Shown piece after piece: positions 1-8,700 of a DNA stretch of 64,000 bases (within the stretch, counting starts at the first letter, position 1; every line of letters begins with the position of its first letter). The notes beneath the pieces are model-generated. The model searched no databases and was not told the DNA's origin. It was given only the letters and a program-made list of their open reading frames with translations. The stretch comes from Comamonadaceae bacterium G21597-S1 (lineage in GTDB: Bacteria; Pseudomonadota; Gammaproteobacteria; Burkholderiales; Burkholderiaceae_C): contig JAPWHR010000003.1 in the NCBI GenBank assembly GCA_027214345.1, positions 62,001 to 126,000 on the forward strand, written 5' to 3'. Both the position numbers and the translations under genes were made by a program.

Positions 1-76
1 TGCGGTGGTTCCACAGCAGCTCGGCGGCCTGGCGTGTCAAGGGGAATGGTTGCATCGAAAACGGCTCCATCAGCAT
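1..76 (-). CDS. 5' end of an unidentified gene running off the left edge
   Basis: An open frame starts with ATG at 76 (alternatives at 70 and 55) and stays open to the window edge. From the 55 start it reads MQPFPLTRQAAELLWNHR. The opening, with a short helix containing RQAAELLW, resembles the N-terminus of the 2-keto-4-pentenoate hydratase (FAH-fold) family, but only about 25 residues are visible, so this is a guess. It would be divergent from the TSUP permease gene that starts at 188, and the two would share the roughly 110 bases between them as promoter region. The gene could also be something else or not be real. Confidence 0.35.
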   Translation of the reverse strand, partial: MLMEPFSMQPFPLTRQAAELLWNHR

Positions 77-187
77 GGACGACACCGAGATCATGCCGCA
101 GTCCGCGAACCGGGGCCGCATCTGGCCCGTCGCGGACATGGCCCGGGCGGCCGGCCACAGGCGACACAATCGGCGCATTGGATTGCC

Positions 188-952
188 ATGTTCGGATTCG
201 ACCCCTTCACCCTGTTCATCGTCGCCGCCGTCACGCTGCTCGCCTTTTTCGTCCGGGGCCTGTCGGGCTTCGGCTCGTCGCTGGTCGGCGTCGGCGCGCT
301 GAGCATGGTGTTGCCACCGGCGCAGGTGGTGCCGACCTACCTGGCGCTCGAACTGTTGGCCTCGCTGAACCTGCTGCCCGGCATCTGGCGCCATGTCGAC
401 TGGCGCGCGCTGGGCTGGGTCGTCGCCGGCTCGCTGCTCGGTGCGCCGCTGGGCCTTGCGCTGCTGGCCTGGCTGGACCCGGACCTGGTGCGGCTGCTGG
501 TGTCGGCCAGCCTGCTGGTCATTGCCTTCGTCATGCTGACCCCGTCGCTGGCCTCGCGGCTGGCGTCCCGTGCTCAGGCCGGCCCGTTGGCGTCGGCCGC
601 CGTCGGGCTGACCTCGGGTGTGCTCAACGGCCTGGCCGCGATCGGCGGGCCGCCGGTGATCGTGTATTTCTTCGCGCGCGCGAGCGTCACCGTCGGCCGG
701 GCCACCGTGATTGCCTTCATCCTGCTGGCCAATACCTGGGTGTTGTTACTGGCCGGCAGCAGCGGCGTGCTGGCCGGGGCCGGCTGGCAGCTGATCACCG
801 TCGCACTGCCGTTCGCGCTGATCGGCATCTGGCTTGGCCAGCGCGGCTTCGCCCGGCTCGACGACGCCAGTCTGCGCCGGCTGATCTGGCGCCTGCTGGC
901 GGCGCTGGGCGCGGTCGGGCTGCTGGGCGCGGCCTGGCGGCTGGTCGGCTGA
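188..952 (+). CDS. TSUP (TauE/SafE) family membrane permease
   Basis: A 254-residue, very hydrophobic protein of the TSUP/TauE-SafE family, inner-membrane carriers for sulfite, sulfoacetate and other small organosulfur or organic anions. About eight membrane segments can be drawn. The family hallmark is visible twice, once near the N-terminus in FFVRGLSGFGSSLVG and again mid-protein in LNGLAAIGGPPVIVYF. I chose ATG 188 because the hydrophobic protein begins right there; the open frame continues upstream but that stretch is charged and unlike the family. It is convergent with the TRAP operon, so a shared function is not indicated. The substrate cannot be told from sequence. Confidence 0.85.
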   Translation: MFGFDPFTLFIVAAVTLLAFFVRGLSGFGSSLVGVGALSMVLPPAQVVPTYLALELLASLNLLPGIWRHVDWRALGWVVAGSLLGAPLGLALLAWLDPDLVRLLVSASLLVIAFVMLTPSLASRLASRAQAGPLASAAVGLTSGVLNGLAAIGGPPVIVYFFARASVTVGRATVIAFILLANTWVLLLAGSSGVLAGAGWQLITVALPFALIGIWLGQRGFARLDDASLRRLIWRLLAALGAVGLLGAAWRLVG

Positions 953-1166
953 ACGGCAGGCGCAGACAGGGTCGGCGCCCACCCTGCATCGGCACTTTTT
1001 GCCGTCTGGCCCGGCTGATGCGCCGTGGTGCGCCAGTGCCCCCTGTGCATGGTCACCACTTGAGGCCACGCTGGCGACCACAGTGGGCGGCACGGCGCCG
1101 GATCCGGCGCAAGGCAGACGACGCGACCATGAAGGCAGCAGCACGCGCCGCTGCCGGGGGCGTCCG

Positions 1167-2444
1167 TTACCGCGCGTAGACGATGTCGCGCAAGGTCAGC
1201 GACACACTCGGCACGTAGGTGATGATCATCAGGCAGGCCAGGATCACGAGCACGAACGGAATCAGGTGCACGATGATCCGGTCCAGCGATATCCGCGCCA
1301 CGGTACAGGCGGCGAACAGGTTCACGCCGAACGGTGGCGTGATCATGCCCAGCGCCAGGTTCACGACCATGATCAGGCCGAAGTGGATCGGGTCGATGCC
1401 AAAATGCACGGCCACCGGCACCAGGATGGGCGCCAGCACCAGGATGGCAGCGCTGGTCTCGATGAACATGCCGATGAAGAACAAGGCCACGTTGATGCCC
1501 AGCAGGAACATCGCCGGTGACCTCAGCACCTCCTCGAGCCAGTGCCCGATGGCGTCCGGCACGCCGGCGCGCGTGATCAGGAACGCGAACAAGCCGGCAT
1601 TGGCGATGATGAACATGATCACCGCGCTGGACATCACCGACTTCTTCAGGATGCGCGCCAGGTCGGCCAGGCTGATCTCGCGGTAGATCACGCCGCCGAC
1701 CAGCAGCGCGTAGAACACCGCCACCGCCGAGGCTTCGGTCGGCGTGAAGATGCCGCCGTAGATACCGCCCAGGATGATGACCGGCATGAACAATGCGAAA
1801 CCGGCCTGCCAGGTCGCCTTGACGATGCCCATGCGGCCGTCCCCGTCCTCCTTGCCCCAGCCCTTCCATTTGGAGTGCAGGTAGACAAACAGCATCAACG
1901 AGCCGCCGATCAGCACGCCCGGCCCGAAGCCGGCGATGAACAATTCGCCGATGGACACTTCGGCGGCGACGCCGAACAGGATCATCGGAATCGACGGTGG
2001 AATCACCACACCCAGTTCGGCACTGGTGGCCTGCAGGGCCGCGGCATACGGTTTCGGATACCCGTGCTTGACCAGCGCGGGAATCAGGATCGCGCCGATG
2101 GCGAAGGTCGTGGCCACCGAGGAGCCCGACACCGCAGCGAAGATCATGCAGGTCAACACGCAGGTCATCGGCAACCCGCCCTGCACGCCGCCGACCACAC
2201 TCTTGGCGAACTCGACCAGACGGCGGGAGATGCCCCCCGTCTCCATGATGTTGCCCGCCAGGATGAAGAAGGGAATCGCGGCCAGCGGGAACTTGTTCAG
2301 CGAGTTGAACATCTCCTTGACCGAAATCAGCATGTGGGCGTTGTTCATCTGCATGCCCGCGATCGAGGCCAGGCCGATCGACACCGCCACCGAGACCGAC
2401 AGCGCAAAACACAGCGCCATCGTCGAGATCATCACGAAACTCAT
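1167..2444 (-). CDS. dctM: TRAP transporter large permease, DctM type
   Basis: The 425-residue large membrane subunit of a tripartite ATP-independent periplasmic (TRAP) transporter, which moves an organic acid with sodium ions. Twelve or so hydrophobic segments span the whole length. Typical DctM stretches are seen: FNSLNKFPLAAIPFFILAG near residue 55, and PPSIPMILFGV near residue 140. ATG 2444 is preferred over an in-frame ATG 21 bases upstream because GGAGG lies 8 bases before it. It is the last gene of a minus-strand operon, 49 bases after dctQ and downstream of dctP, an enolase-superfamily enzyme and a GntR regulator. That context suggests an acid sugar or related carboxylate as substrate, which is inference. 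Confidence 0.95.
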   Translation of the reverse strand: MSFVMISTMALCFALSVSVAVSIGLASIAGMQMNNAHMLISVKEMFNSLNKFPLAAIPFFILAGNIMETGGISRRLVEFAKSVVGGVQGGLPMTCVLTCMIFAAVSGSSVATTFAIGAILIPALVKHGYPKPYAAALQATSAELGVVIPPSIPMILFGVAAEVSIGELFIAGFGPGVLIGGSLMLFVYLHSKWKGWGKEDGDGRMGIVKATWQAGFALFMPVIILGGIYGGIFTPTEASAVAVFYALLVGGVIYREISLADLARILKKSVMSSAVIMFIIANAGLFAFLITRAGVPDAIGHWLEEVLRSPAMFLLGINVALFFIGMFIETSAAILVLAPILVPVAVHFGIDPIHFGLIMVVNLALGMITPPFGVNLFAACTVARISLDRIIVHLIPFVLVILACLMIITYVPSVSLTLRDIVYAR

Positions 2445-2493
2445 GGGGAAGCCTCCGCGTGGCACGCCGCGGCCCGCACCTGGGGAACGACCA

Positions 2494-2988
2494 TCATTGC
2501 GCCGTCTCCAGTTCGTGCCGCTGCGGATCGATGAGTTGGCCGATCAGGCCGATGATGCAGAACACGCCACCCACCGGCAGCGCCAGGTAGGCCCAGAACA
2601 TCGTGATGTTCTCCAGGCCGATCACGGTCTGGACCTTGCCGCGGTTGGCATAGTCCCAGCCCCACCAGATGATGACCAGCACCAGCACCATGGAGGCGAG
2701 GAAGACCACCCAGTCGAGCACCCGCCTGAGCCCCGCGGGACTCCAGCGGTAGATCACGTCGACGCAGACCATGGCGCCCTGGCGGAACGCCATCGGGATA
2801 CCCAGGAACACCATCCAGACCAGGCTGAACCGGATCAGCACCTCGGACCACTCGGCGGGTTGCTCGAGGATGAATCGGGTGATGATCTGGAACATGCCCA
2901 GGCTGGCGGCGATGGTCATCATGACGCAGGCGGCCACCATCGCGAAGCCGGTGGTGAACCGCTCGAAACGCAGGAACGCGTCTTTCAT
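2494..2988 (-). CDS. dctQ: TRAP transporter small permease, DctQ type
   Basis: A 164-residue protein with four predicted membrane helices, the usual size and build of the DctQ small subunit. It pairs with DctM to form the membrane complex that receives substrate from the periplasmic DctP protein. The DctQ signature region EVLIRFSLVWMVFLGIPMAFR is followed by a second half with WGWDYANRGKVQ. Start ATG 2988 has a very strong ribosome binding site, AGGAGGTGAC. It sits between dctP (82 bases upstream) and dctM (49 bases downstream), an order common to TRAP operons. Confidence 0.93.
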   Translation of the reverse strand: MKDAFLRFERFTTGFAMVAACVMMTIAASLGMFQIITRFILEQPAEWSEVLIRFSLVWMVFLGIPMAFRQGAMVCVDVIYRWSPAGLRRVLDWVVFLASMVLVLVIIWWGWDYANRGKVQTVIGLENITMFWAYLALPVGGVFCIIGLIGQLIDPQRHELETAQ

Positions 2989-3070
2989 GCGTCACCTCCT
3001 CCGTGGCCCGGACGCAGCTGGGGATGCAGCCCGCGCGCCGGCGGGAGGCAGATGACGGCCATGGCGGCGA

Positions 3071-4042
3071 TTACTTGTAGTTGCGGATGCGCTCGATGGC
3101 CGCCTTGCCGAACTGCTTCTCGAACTCGGCGTAGGCCGGCGCCATCGTGGCGACGAACTTGGCCTTGTCGAGGTTCTCGACCACGGTCATGCCCTTGCTG
3201 CGCAACTCGGCGACACCCTTGGCATCGTCGGCGGCCACGCGCGCGCGGTTGGCCTTGGTGCCTTCCTTGGCCGCCTCGATGAAGGCCTGCTGGTCGGCCG
3301 GGCTGAGCTTGTCGAAGGTGGCCTTGTTCATCAACCAGATCGCGGGTGAATAGACGTGGCCGGTCAGGCTCAGGTGTTTCTGCACCTGGTCGAACTTGGC
3401 GGCCATGATCACCGACAGCGGGTTTTCCTGGCCGTCGACCGTGCCTTGCTGCAGCGCCGTGAACACTTCGGGGAAGGCCATCGGCGTGGGCACGATGCCG
3501 AAGGTCTTGTAGGCGGCGATATGGATCGGGTTTTCCATGGTGCGCATCTTCAGGCCCTTGAGGTCGTCAGGGTTCTGCACCGAACGCTTGCTGTTGGTCA
3601 TGTGGCGCACGCCGTTCTCGGCCCAGGCCAGGGCCTTGAAGCCCTTGGGTTCGAACTGCTTGAGCATCTCCTGGCCGATCGGGCCGTCGAGCACCGCATG
3701 GGCATGCGCCTTGTCGCGGAACAGGAACGGGATGTCCAGGATCTTGGCTTCCGGCACGAAGTTGGGCACCGGGCCGGTGGAGGTCAGGGTCAGCTCCTGG
3801 GTGCCCAGCTGCACCGCCTCGATCGATTCGCGTTCGCCGCCGAGCGAACCGGAATAGAAGTTCTGGATCTTGTAGCGGCCGTTGGTGCGTTTTTCGACCT
3901 CGCGGGCGAACGTGACCAGGCCGATGCCCTGGTGCGAATCTTCGGCGATCGAGATGCTGTTGCGCATCGTCACCTGGGCGCTCGATATGCTAACGAAACC
4001 GGCAGCCAGGGACAGGCCGACGAGCAGTGCTTTCAATTTCAT
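3071..4042 (-). CDS. dctP: TRAP transporter periplasmic binding protein, DctP type
   Basis: A 323-residue exported solute-binding protein. Residues 1-22 form a Sec signal peptide ending in ISSAQ. Motifs of the DctP family follow: YSGSLGGERESIEAVQLG near residue 65, LKGLKMRTMENP near residue 145 with the arginine that binds the substrate carboxylate, and GTVDGQENPLSV near residue 188. ATG 4042 is preceded by AAGGAGA. It captures a carboxylate in the periplasm and hands it to DctQM. The enolase-superfamily gene just upstream in the operon suggests that the ligand is an aldonate, aldarate or similar hydroxy acid. The exact ligand is unknown. Confidence 0.93.
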   Translation of the reverse strand: MKLKALLVGLSLAAGFVSISSAQVTMRNSISIAEDSHQGIGLVTFAREVEKRTNGRYKIQNFYSGSLGGERESIEAVQLGTQELTLTSTGPVPNFVPEAKILDIPFLFRDKAHAHAVLDGPIGQEMLKQFEPKGFKALAWAENGVRHMTNSKRSVQNPDDLKGLKMRTMENPIHIAAYKTFGIVPTPMAFPEVFTALQQGTVDGQENPLSVIMAAKFDQVQKHLSLTGHVYSPAIWLMNKATFDKLSPADQQAFIEAAKEGTKANRARVAADDAKGVAELRSKGMTVVENLDKAKFVATMAPAYAEFEKQFGKAAIERIRNYK

Positions 4043-4185
4043 GGGATGTCTCCTTGATGTGGAACGGGGAAGCGATGTACGGGCGGCGGGCTTGCCGCTG
4101 TCGCGGCGGTGCCCGGCCGGTGAAGGATATCTCTTGTTGTCTTCGTTGCGTGGTCCTCCGTGCAATCGACCGTGCGGGGCCGGCC

Positions 4186-5331
4186 TCACTGTGTCCGATA
4201 ACGCTCGATGACGTCGCGATTGACGTCGACACCGAGGCCCGGCCCCGTGGGGATGGCAACCCGCCCGCCCTGCATGGTAATCGCTCCGAAGATCAGGTCC
4301 TGGCGGAACGGATGGGCGGACTGGTCGTATTCCAGCATGGGCTCGACCGGCTTGAGCGCCAGCGGCGCCGGCGCCAGCGTGGCCAGGAATTGCAGCGAGG
4401 CGGCCAGGCCGATGCCCGAACCCCAGACATGCGGCGTGATCGGCATGTGCCAGGCCTGCGCCAGCGCGGCGATCTTGCGGCATTCGGTGAAGCCGCCGGC
4501 CGAACACAGGTCGGGCTGCAACATGTCGACGGCGCGGCGCGACACCCATTCGCGAAAACCCACCTTGGTGAATTCGTTCTCGCCGGCAGCCAGCCAGATG
4601 CGGGTCAGGCTCTTGAGTTCGCGATACCCGTCGATGTCCTCGGGCGAGATCGGCTCCTCGAACCAGTAGATGTCGTCCGGTTCGATGGCCATGAGCAGGC
4701 GCCGCGCCGCACCCACGTTGTAGGCATGATTGGCGTCGACCATCAGCTTCGGCCCCCGGCCGATGGCCTCGCGCACCGTATGGATGTAGTCGATGTCCTC
4801 CTCGACGCCGAATCCGACCTTGAGCTTCATCGCATCGAAGCCGCTCGCCAGGTGACGGCGCGCCTCGTCGACCGCCTCGGCCGGGTAGATGGCGTCCTTG
4901 CGGCGGTAGAAGCCGGTTGCGTAGGGCTGCACCGAGGTTCGGTGGGCTCCCCCGAGCAGCTTGTGCACCGGCTTGTCCAGCGCGCGGCCCAGGCAGTCCC
5001 AGATCGCGATGTCGACACCGCTGATGGCATTGGGCACCGCGCCCTTCTGGCCGAACGGGCGCGTCAGGTTGTACATGCGCTCCCACAACACCTCGACGTC
5101 GAACGGATCCTGGCCGACGACGATGGGCTTGAGCGCATGTTCGATGATGGCCGCGGCGATCTGGGGCGGCTGCAGTCCGTGGCACAGGCATTCACCCCAA
5201 CCGACGACCCCATCATCGGTGATGAGCTCGACCAGCACGGCGCTGCGCCGGTGCACCCAGCCCATCGAAAAGGCGAACGGCACGTCCAGGGGGGTGGTCA
5301 GCACATGGGTCTTGAGGTCGGTGATTTTCAT
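4186..5331 (-). CDS. Enolase-superfamily enzyme, mandelate racemase subgroup
   Basis: A 381-residue member of the mandelate racemase/muconate lactonizing enzyme family, cytoplasmic Mg-dependent enzymes that start by taking a proton next to a carboxylate. Seen in the sequence: a KxK motif at K169 and K171, metal ligands D199, E225 and E251, and a His-Asp dyad D274/H301 in PHVWGSG. This Lys plus His pair is that of the mandelate racemase subgroup, whose members are mostly acid-sugar dehydratases. It lies 14 bases after the GntR gene and upstream of dctPQM, so it probably acts on the acid brought in by that transporter. The substrate (for example a galactarate, galactonate or lactone) cannot be assigned by eye. 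Confidence 0.88.
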   Translation of the reverse strand: MKITDLKTHVLTTPLDVPFAFSMGWVHRRSAVLVELITDDGVVGWGECLCHGLQPPQIAAAIIEHALKPIVVGQDPFDVEVLWERMYNLTRPFGQKGAVPNAISGVDIAIWDCLGRALDKPVHKLLGGAHRTSVQPYATGFYRRKDAIYPAEAVDEARRHLASGFDAMKLKVGFGVEEDIDYIHTVREAIGRGPKLMVDANHAYNVGAARRLLMAIEPDDIYWFEEPISPEDIDGYRELKSLTRIWLAAGENEFTKVGFREWVSRRAVDMLQPDLCSAGGFTECRKIAALAQAWHMPITPHVWGSGIGLAASLQFLATLAPAPLALKPVEPMLEYDQSAHPFRQDLIFGAITMQGGRVAIPTGPGLGVDVNRDVIERYRTQ

Positions 5332-5345
5332 GGCGTGGCCTTGTC

Positions 5346-6176
5346 TCAGGATCGGGTGGATCGGGCGCGGGCAATCCGTGGCTGGCCGGCCTTGCGCGCA
5401 CGCGTGTCCGCGGGGCGCCGGCCCAGCCGGTCGCGTCGGCGCTGCGTGTCGGCCAGGTGGCGGGTCATGGCCGCGGAAGCGGCGTCGGGATCGCGTGCCA
5501 GCACCGCGTCCAGGATCGCCTTGTGCAGTGGCAAGGAGACCGCGATGTTGGCGCGCGCGTCGGTGTTCGTGACCCGCAGCGACGTGGTCATGGCGGTACG
5601 GATCGCGTGTGCGATCGGCAGCAGGAAATCGTTGCCGCTGGCGCGCAGGCAGGCAACATGGAAGGCCAGGTCCGCCTGCCGGAACGCCTGCAGGTCGCTG
5701 TGCGCGGCCTCCATGGCGGCGTAGGCCTCGCCGATACGGGCCAGGTCTTCTGCCGTGCCACGCCGCGCCGCCAGCGCCGCGGCCGCCGGCTCAATGATGT
5801 GACGCACCTCGATCAGCTGGTCCAGCCGCCGACCGACGTCCACGGGCAACCGGTCATCATCGGGCGCACCGGACCAGCCGATGACGGACGGATCGAGCTG
5901 GTTCCACTCCAGCCGGGGCCGAATCATGGTGCCGCGTTTTTGCCGGGTCTCGATCAGGCCCTTGTCAGCCAATACCGTCAGCGCCTCGCGCAGGACCGTG
6001 CGGCTCACGTTGAAACGCGCCAGCAGCAGCGCCTCCAGCGGCAACAAGGTGCCGGGCGACAGGCGGCCGGCAACGATGTCGCTGCCCAGTGCCTCGACGA
6101 CCTGGTCCTTCAGTCCGCGGCGCAGGGCCAGGCGATCGGCATCGCCGGCGAGAAGAGCGGTCGGTTCGTGCGACAT
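5346..6176 (-). CDS. GntR-family regulator with FCD domain
   Basis: A 276-residue transcription regulator of the FadR (FCD) branch of GntR. Residues 20-88 form the winged helix with RFNVSRTVLREALTVLADKGL, and residues 110-250 the all-helical FCD effector domain, in which H173, H218 and H240 fit the metal-binding histidines of the family. The C-terminus (after 250) is a basic tail rich in Arg. As first gene of the operon with the enolase-superfamily enzyme and dctPQM, it is the likely substrate-responsive repressor of that operon. An imperfect inverted repeat 19 bases before its start is a candidate operator. Confidence 0.9.
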   Translation of the reverse strand: MSHEPTALLAGDADRLALRRGLKDQVVEALGSDIVAGRLSPGTLLPLEALLLARFNVSRTVLREALTVLADKGLIETRQKRGTMIRPRLEWNQLDPSVIGWSGAPDDDRLPVDVGRRLDQLIEVRHIIEPAAAALAARRGTAEDLARIGEAYAAMEAAHSDLQAFRQADLAFHVACLRASGNDFLLPIAHAIRTAMTTSLRVTNTDARANIAVSLPLHKAILDAVLARDPDAASAAMTRHLADTQRRRDRLGRRPADTRARKAGQPRIARARSTRS

Positions 6177-6194
6177 GGTTTTGTCGGAAAAAGC

Positions 6195-6213
6195 ATATTG
6201 TATGACTTAATAT
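6195..6213. promoter_or_regulatory. Candidate GntR/FCD operator
   Basis: An AT-rich inverted repeat, ATATT-N9-AATAT, in otherwise GC-rich DNA, directly upstream of the GntR gene start at 6176. Within it TTGTATGAC matches one half of the TTGTATxACAA-like sites bound by many FCD regulators; the other half is imperfect. It could be an autoregulatory site or simply part of the promoter. Confidence 0.45.
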
Positions 6214-6274
6214 CAGGCGAACAACCCCGGCATCGATCAAGCGTCGCCATCGGCTTGCGCCGAGCCGGGCCCGA

Positions 6275-6319
6275 CACCTGCACCTGCACCTGCACCTGCA
6301 CCTGCACCTGCACCTGCAC
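6275..6319. repeat. Hexanucleotide tandem repeat, 7 copies of CACCTG
   Basis: Seven perfect copies of CACCTG followed by a partial CAC, 45 bases in all, lie in the space between the GntR gene and the BLUF gene. The array sits about 150 bases before the BLUF start codon. A perfect array like this is prone to slipped-strand change in copy number. No coding role is likely: read as protein it gives only VQ, PA or similar dipeptide runs in frames without a supported gene. Confidence 0.9.
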
Positions 6320-6466
6320 GGGTCCGGGTGCGGGCCGCCACCGGGACCACGCCCGGGGTCCCCGGCCGCGTGACCGGCAATACCGCGTCACACCCACCTG
6401 GCTGGTGCATTCGCCGCAACTCCCTTACAGTGGTCCGAAGGCGCGACACGCGCCGGGAGACCTGTC

Positions 6467-6916
6467 ATGTTGTACCAGCTGATGTATTCGTCGCAATCGA
6501 CGTTCGCGCCGTCGATGGACGCGATGGCGCTGCTGCTCGACCGCGCCCGGCGCCAGAATGCGGCGCGGGGCGTCACCGGCGTGTTGTTCTCGGTCGACGG
6601 CGTGTTCGTACAGATCCTCGAAGGCGAACGGGACGTGGTCCGGCGACTGGTCGAACACATCGGTCAGGACCCGCGCCATGACGGCCTGACGGTGGTCATG
6701 GAACGGCCGATCGCGCAGCGGGTCTTCACGTCCTGGAGCATGGCCTGGATCAGCCCCGACGCCAGCGAGGTCGCCGCCTGGGCCCGACTCGACGGCACGA
6801 CCCGCATCCAGGAGGTGCTGGCCAGGCTGCAACAGAACCCGGCCCGGCTGCCGGCCGTGATGGCGCACATCGTGGCAGCCATCGGCGACAGTGAAGGCAA
6901 CGCAGGCGAGGTCTAG
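6467..6916 (+). CDS. BLUF-domain blue-light photoreceptor
   Basis: A 149-residue, stand-alone BLUF protein that binds FAD and senses blue light. All residues of the flavin switch are in place with AppA-like spacing: Y7, N31, Q49, W90 and M92 (compare AppA Y21, N45, Q63, W104, M106). The BLUF fold covers residues 1-95; the remaining 54 residues are a helical cap without a recognisable output domain, so it must act through a partner protein. Its stop codon TAG ends directly against the stop of the convergent M14 peptidase gene. A hexanucleotide repeat lies upstream. Two cyclic di-GMP proteins are encoded elsewhere in the window, but a link is speculative. Confidence 0.93.
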   Translation: MLYQLMYSSQSTFAPSMDAMALLLDRARRQNAARGVTGVLFSVDGVFVQILEGERDVVRRLVEHIGQDPRHDGLTVVMERPIAQRVFTSWSMAWISPDASEVAAWARLDGTTRIQEVLARLQQNPARLPAVMAHIVAAIGDSEGNAGEV

Positions 6917-8599
6917 CTACGGCAGCGTCACGCTGGTGCGCACCGTGCCGGCCTTGTCGTGCCGCACCACGATCGGCACCTGCGCTCCGGCCGGCCCGCG
7001 TACCAGCCATTGCAGCTTGGCGCGATCGCCCATCGGCGTGCCGTCGGTCATGAAGCTGACCAGCGAGTGCTTGTAGGCCCGGCCCTCGAGCTCGCCGGCA
7101 TGCAGCCGCCGCTGTCCCGACACCAGGCTCACGCCGTCCGGCAAGACGATCTCGCCGATCAGGCCGCGCGACTGCTGGCGCTGCAGCGCACGCCGGGAGA
7201 CGTAGGACGGCAGATGCCCGGTATTCTGCACACCAACCTCGATCCGGCAGGCGTCATCCCCGATCCTGTCGCAGCGCGCAAAAACCAGTTCCAGCCGCGG
7301 CGAGGTCAGCGCATTCCACAACAACCAGTCCGGAAAACGCCGGACCTCGTTCTCCAGCAGATGGGGCGGGGGGTTGTTGAAGGCGTACAGCTTGTTCCAG
7401 CCACCAATCTCGACCGGACCCAGTTCCGGATGCTCGAACGGATACCAGTCGACGAACCCCTTGCCCTCGAGCGTGGTGTCGGACCAGGCCAGCAGCTTGA
7501 GGTCGTCCGCGACCGGATGGGAGCGGAACCAGTCGATGTATTTGTAGTCGGTGATGCCGGCTTCGCGCATCGGGCACCAGATCTCGACCGTCCACTTGTA
7601 CAGGCCCAGGTGTTCGTAGATCCACTCGAAGCCGCCGCTGGTGACTTCCTTCGGGTGGTACCGGAACTCATGGTAGGTGCTGATGGCCGGATACCCGGTG
7701 AGTTCGGTGCCCTTGTCGCCCTGGGCCTGGTAGACCCACAGGTCCTCGGCCGGCATCTCGTCGTCGGGCCGGCTGCCGAACGGCCGCAGCAACACCCCGC
7801 TCCAGGTATGGAAACACACGCCGCCGGTGATGTTGGCGTGGTGGGTGATGAAATGCACGACGGCACGCACCTCGGGCTCCGAGGCCGGATAAGGCCCGGC
7901 GCCGACCTGCTCGAACTCCTGGCGCCAGCCGGCGGGGAAGTTGCGGTTCAGGTCCAGGCCTTCCCGGTTGCGGTTGACCTTGAACATGAAGCCGTCGTAG
8001 TCACGCACGCGGCCCTCGGGCAGGATGCGGTAATACTGCCCGCCCGCCTCGGTCGGCTCGCGCGCGACCATCAGGCGCGGATCGTCGGGGTGGCACTTCC
8101 AGTTGCCGTTGGCATCGGCAATCCGCATCGACAGGATCCGTCCGTCGCCGTCCACGTCTTCGACATCCAGTCCGTCCACCGGTTCCTCGTCATACGGATA
8201 CGGGCGGGTCGACGAACGGATGATCTTCGGCGTGTCGCGCATCGCCCATTCCGCGCCGTCGGGATTGATGCGCGGGCAGACGTAGAACGCGCGGGTATCC
8301 AGGCAACGCGTCACGTCCTCGCGCCGGCCGTATTCGCGCGTGAGCATGTCGATCAGGTAAAGGGCAGCCGCACCGCTGGCCAGCTCGCTGGCATGGATGT
8401 TGGCATCGACCCAATAGGCAGGCTTGTCGAGCGCCGGCCCGGTGTCCTGGTTGGTGACGGTCACGACCCAGATATCGCGGCCCTCGTGGCTCTTGCCGAT
8501 GCTCGCGAGTGTCAGCAGCCGGGGATGCTGATGCACCAGTTGCCGCAGGATGGACGTGAACGCGTCGTATCGGTAGTAGCGGTCGTACTCGATGGTCAT
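6917..8599 (-). CDS. M14-family zinc carboxypeptidase-like protein
   Basis: A 560-residue protein of the M14 metallocarboxypeptidase family. The zinc site begins with H69 and E72 in NIHASELASG, and the third ligand is the histidine of FHTWSG near residue 261. Residues 1-380 cover the peptidase domain and the rest appears to be an immunoglobulin-like or beta-rich C-terminal part. I chose ATG 8599 because family similarity starts there (TIEYDRYYRYDAFTSIL); the open frame upstream is rich in Arg and Ala and unlike coding sequence. No signal peptide is seen, so a cytoplasmic enzyme is expected. Its peptide or amide substrate is unknown. Confidence 0.85.
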   Translation of the reverse strand: MTIEYDRYYRYDAFTSILRQLVHQHPRLLTLASIGKSHEGRDIWVVTVTNQDTGPALDKPAYWVDANIHASELASGAAALYLIDMLTREYGRREDVTRCLDTRAFYVCPRINPDGAEWAMRDTPKIIRSSTRPYPYDEEPVDGLDVEDVDGDGRILSMRIADANGNWKCHPDDPRLMVAREPTEAGGQYYRILPEGRVRDYDGFMFKVNRNREGLDLNRNFPAGWRQEFEQVGAGPYPASEPEVRAVVHFITHHANITGGVCFHTWSGVLLRPFGSRPDDEMPAEDLWVYQAQGDKGTELTGYPAISTYHEFRYHPKEVTSGGFEWIYEHLGLYKWTVEIWCPMREAGITDYKYIDWFRSHPVADDLKLLAWSDTTLEGKGFVDWYPFEHPELGPVEIGGWNKLYAFNNPPPHLLENEVRRFPDWLLWNALTSPRLELVFARCDRIGDDACRIEVGVQNTGHLPSYVSRRALQRQQSRGLIGEIVLPDGVSLVSGQRRLHAGELEGRAYKHSLVSFMTDGTPMGDRAKLQWLVRGPAGAQVPIVVRHDKAGTVRTSVTLP

Positions 8600-8700
8600 G
8601 CTCGGATGCGCAGCGCGAGGCCCGCAGTGGCGCGCACATGCGCGGGAGCGCGCATCATACGACGCCTCGCGGGCCGTCGCGCGCCGGCAGACAGGCCGGT

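Noticed and set aside
574-2412. A 612-codon minus-strand frame across the TSUP gene and the TRAP permease gene
   Set aside because: It runs in a different frame through dctM and is antisense to the TSUP gene; the real dctM frame has full family similarity.
6237-6449. Open frames through the CACCTG array, giving VQ or AG dipeptide runs
   Set aside because: They consist mainly of the repeat and have no ribosome binding site or conserved part.
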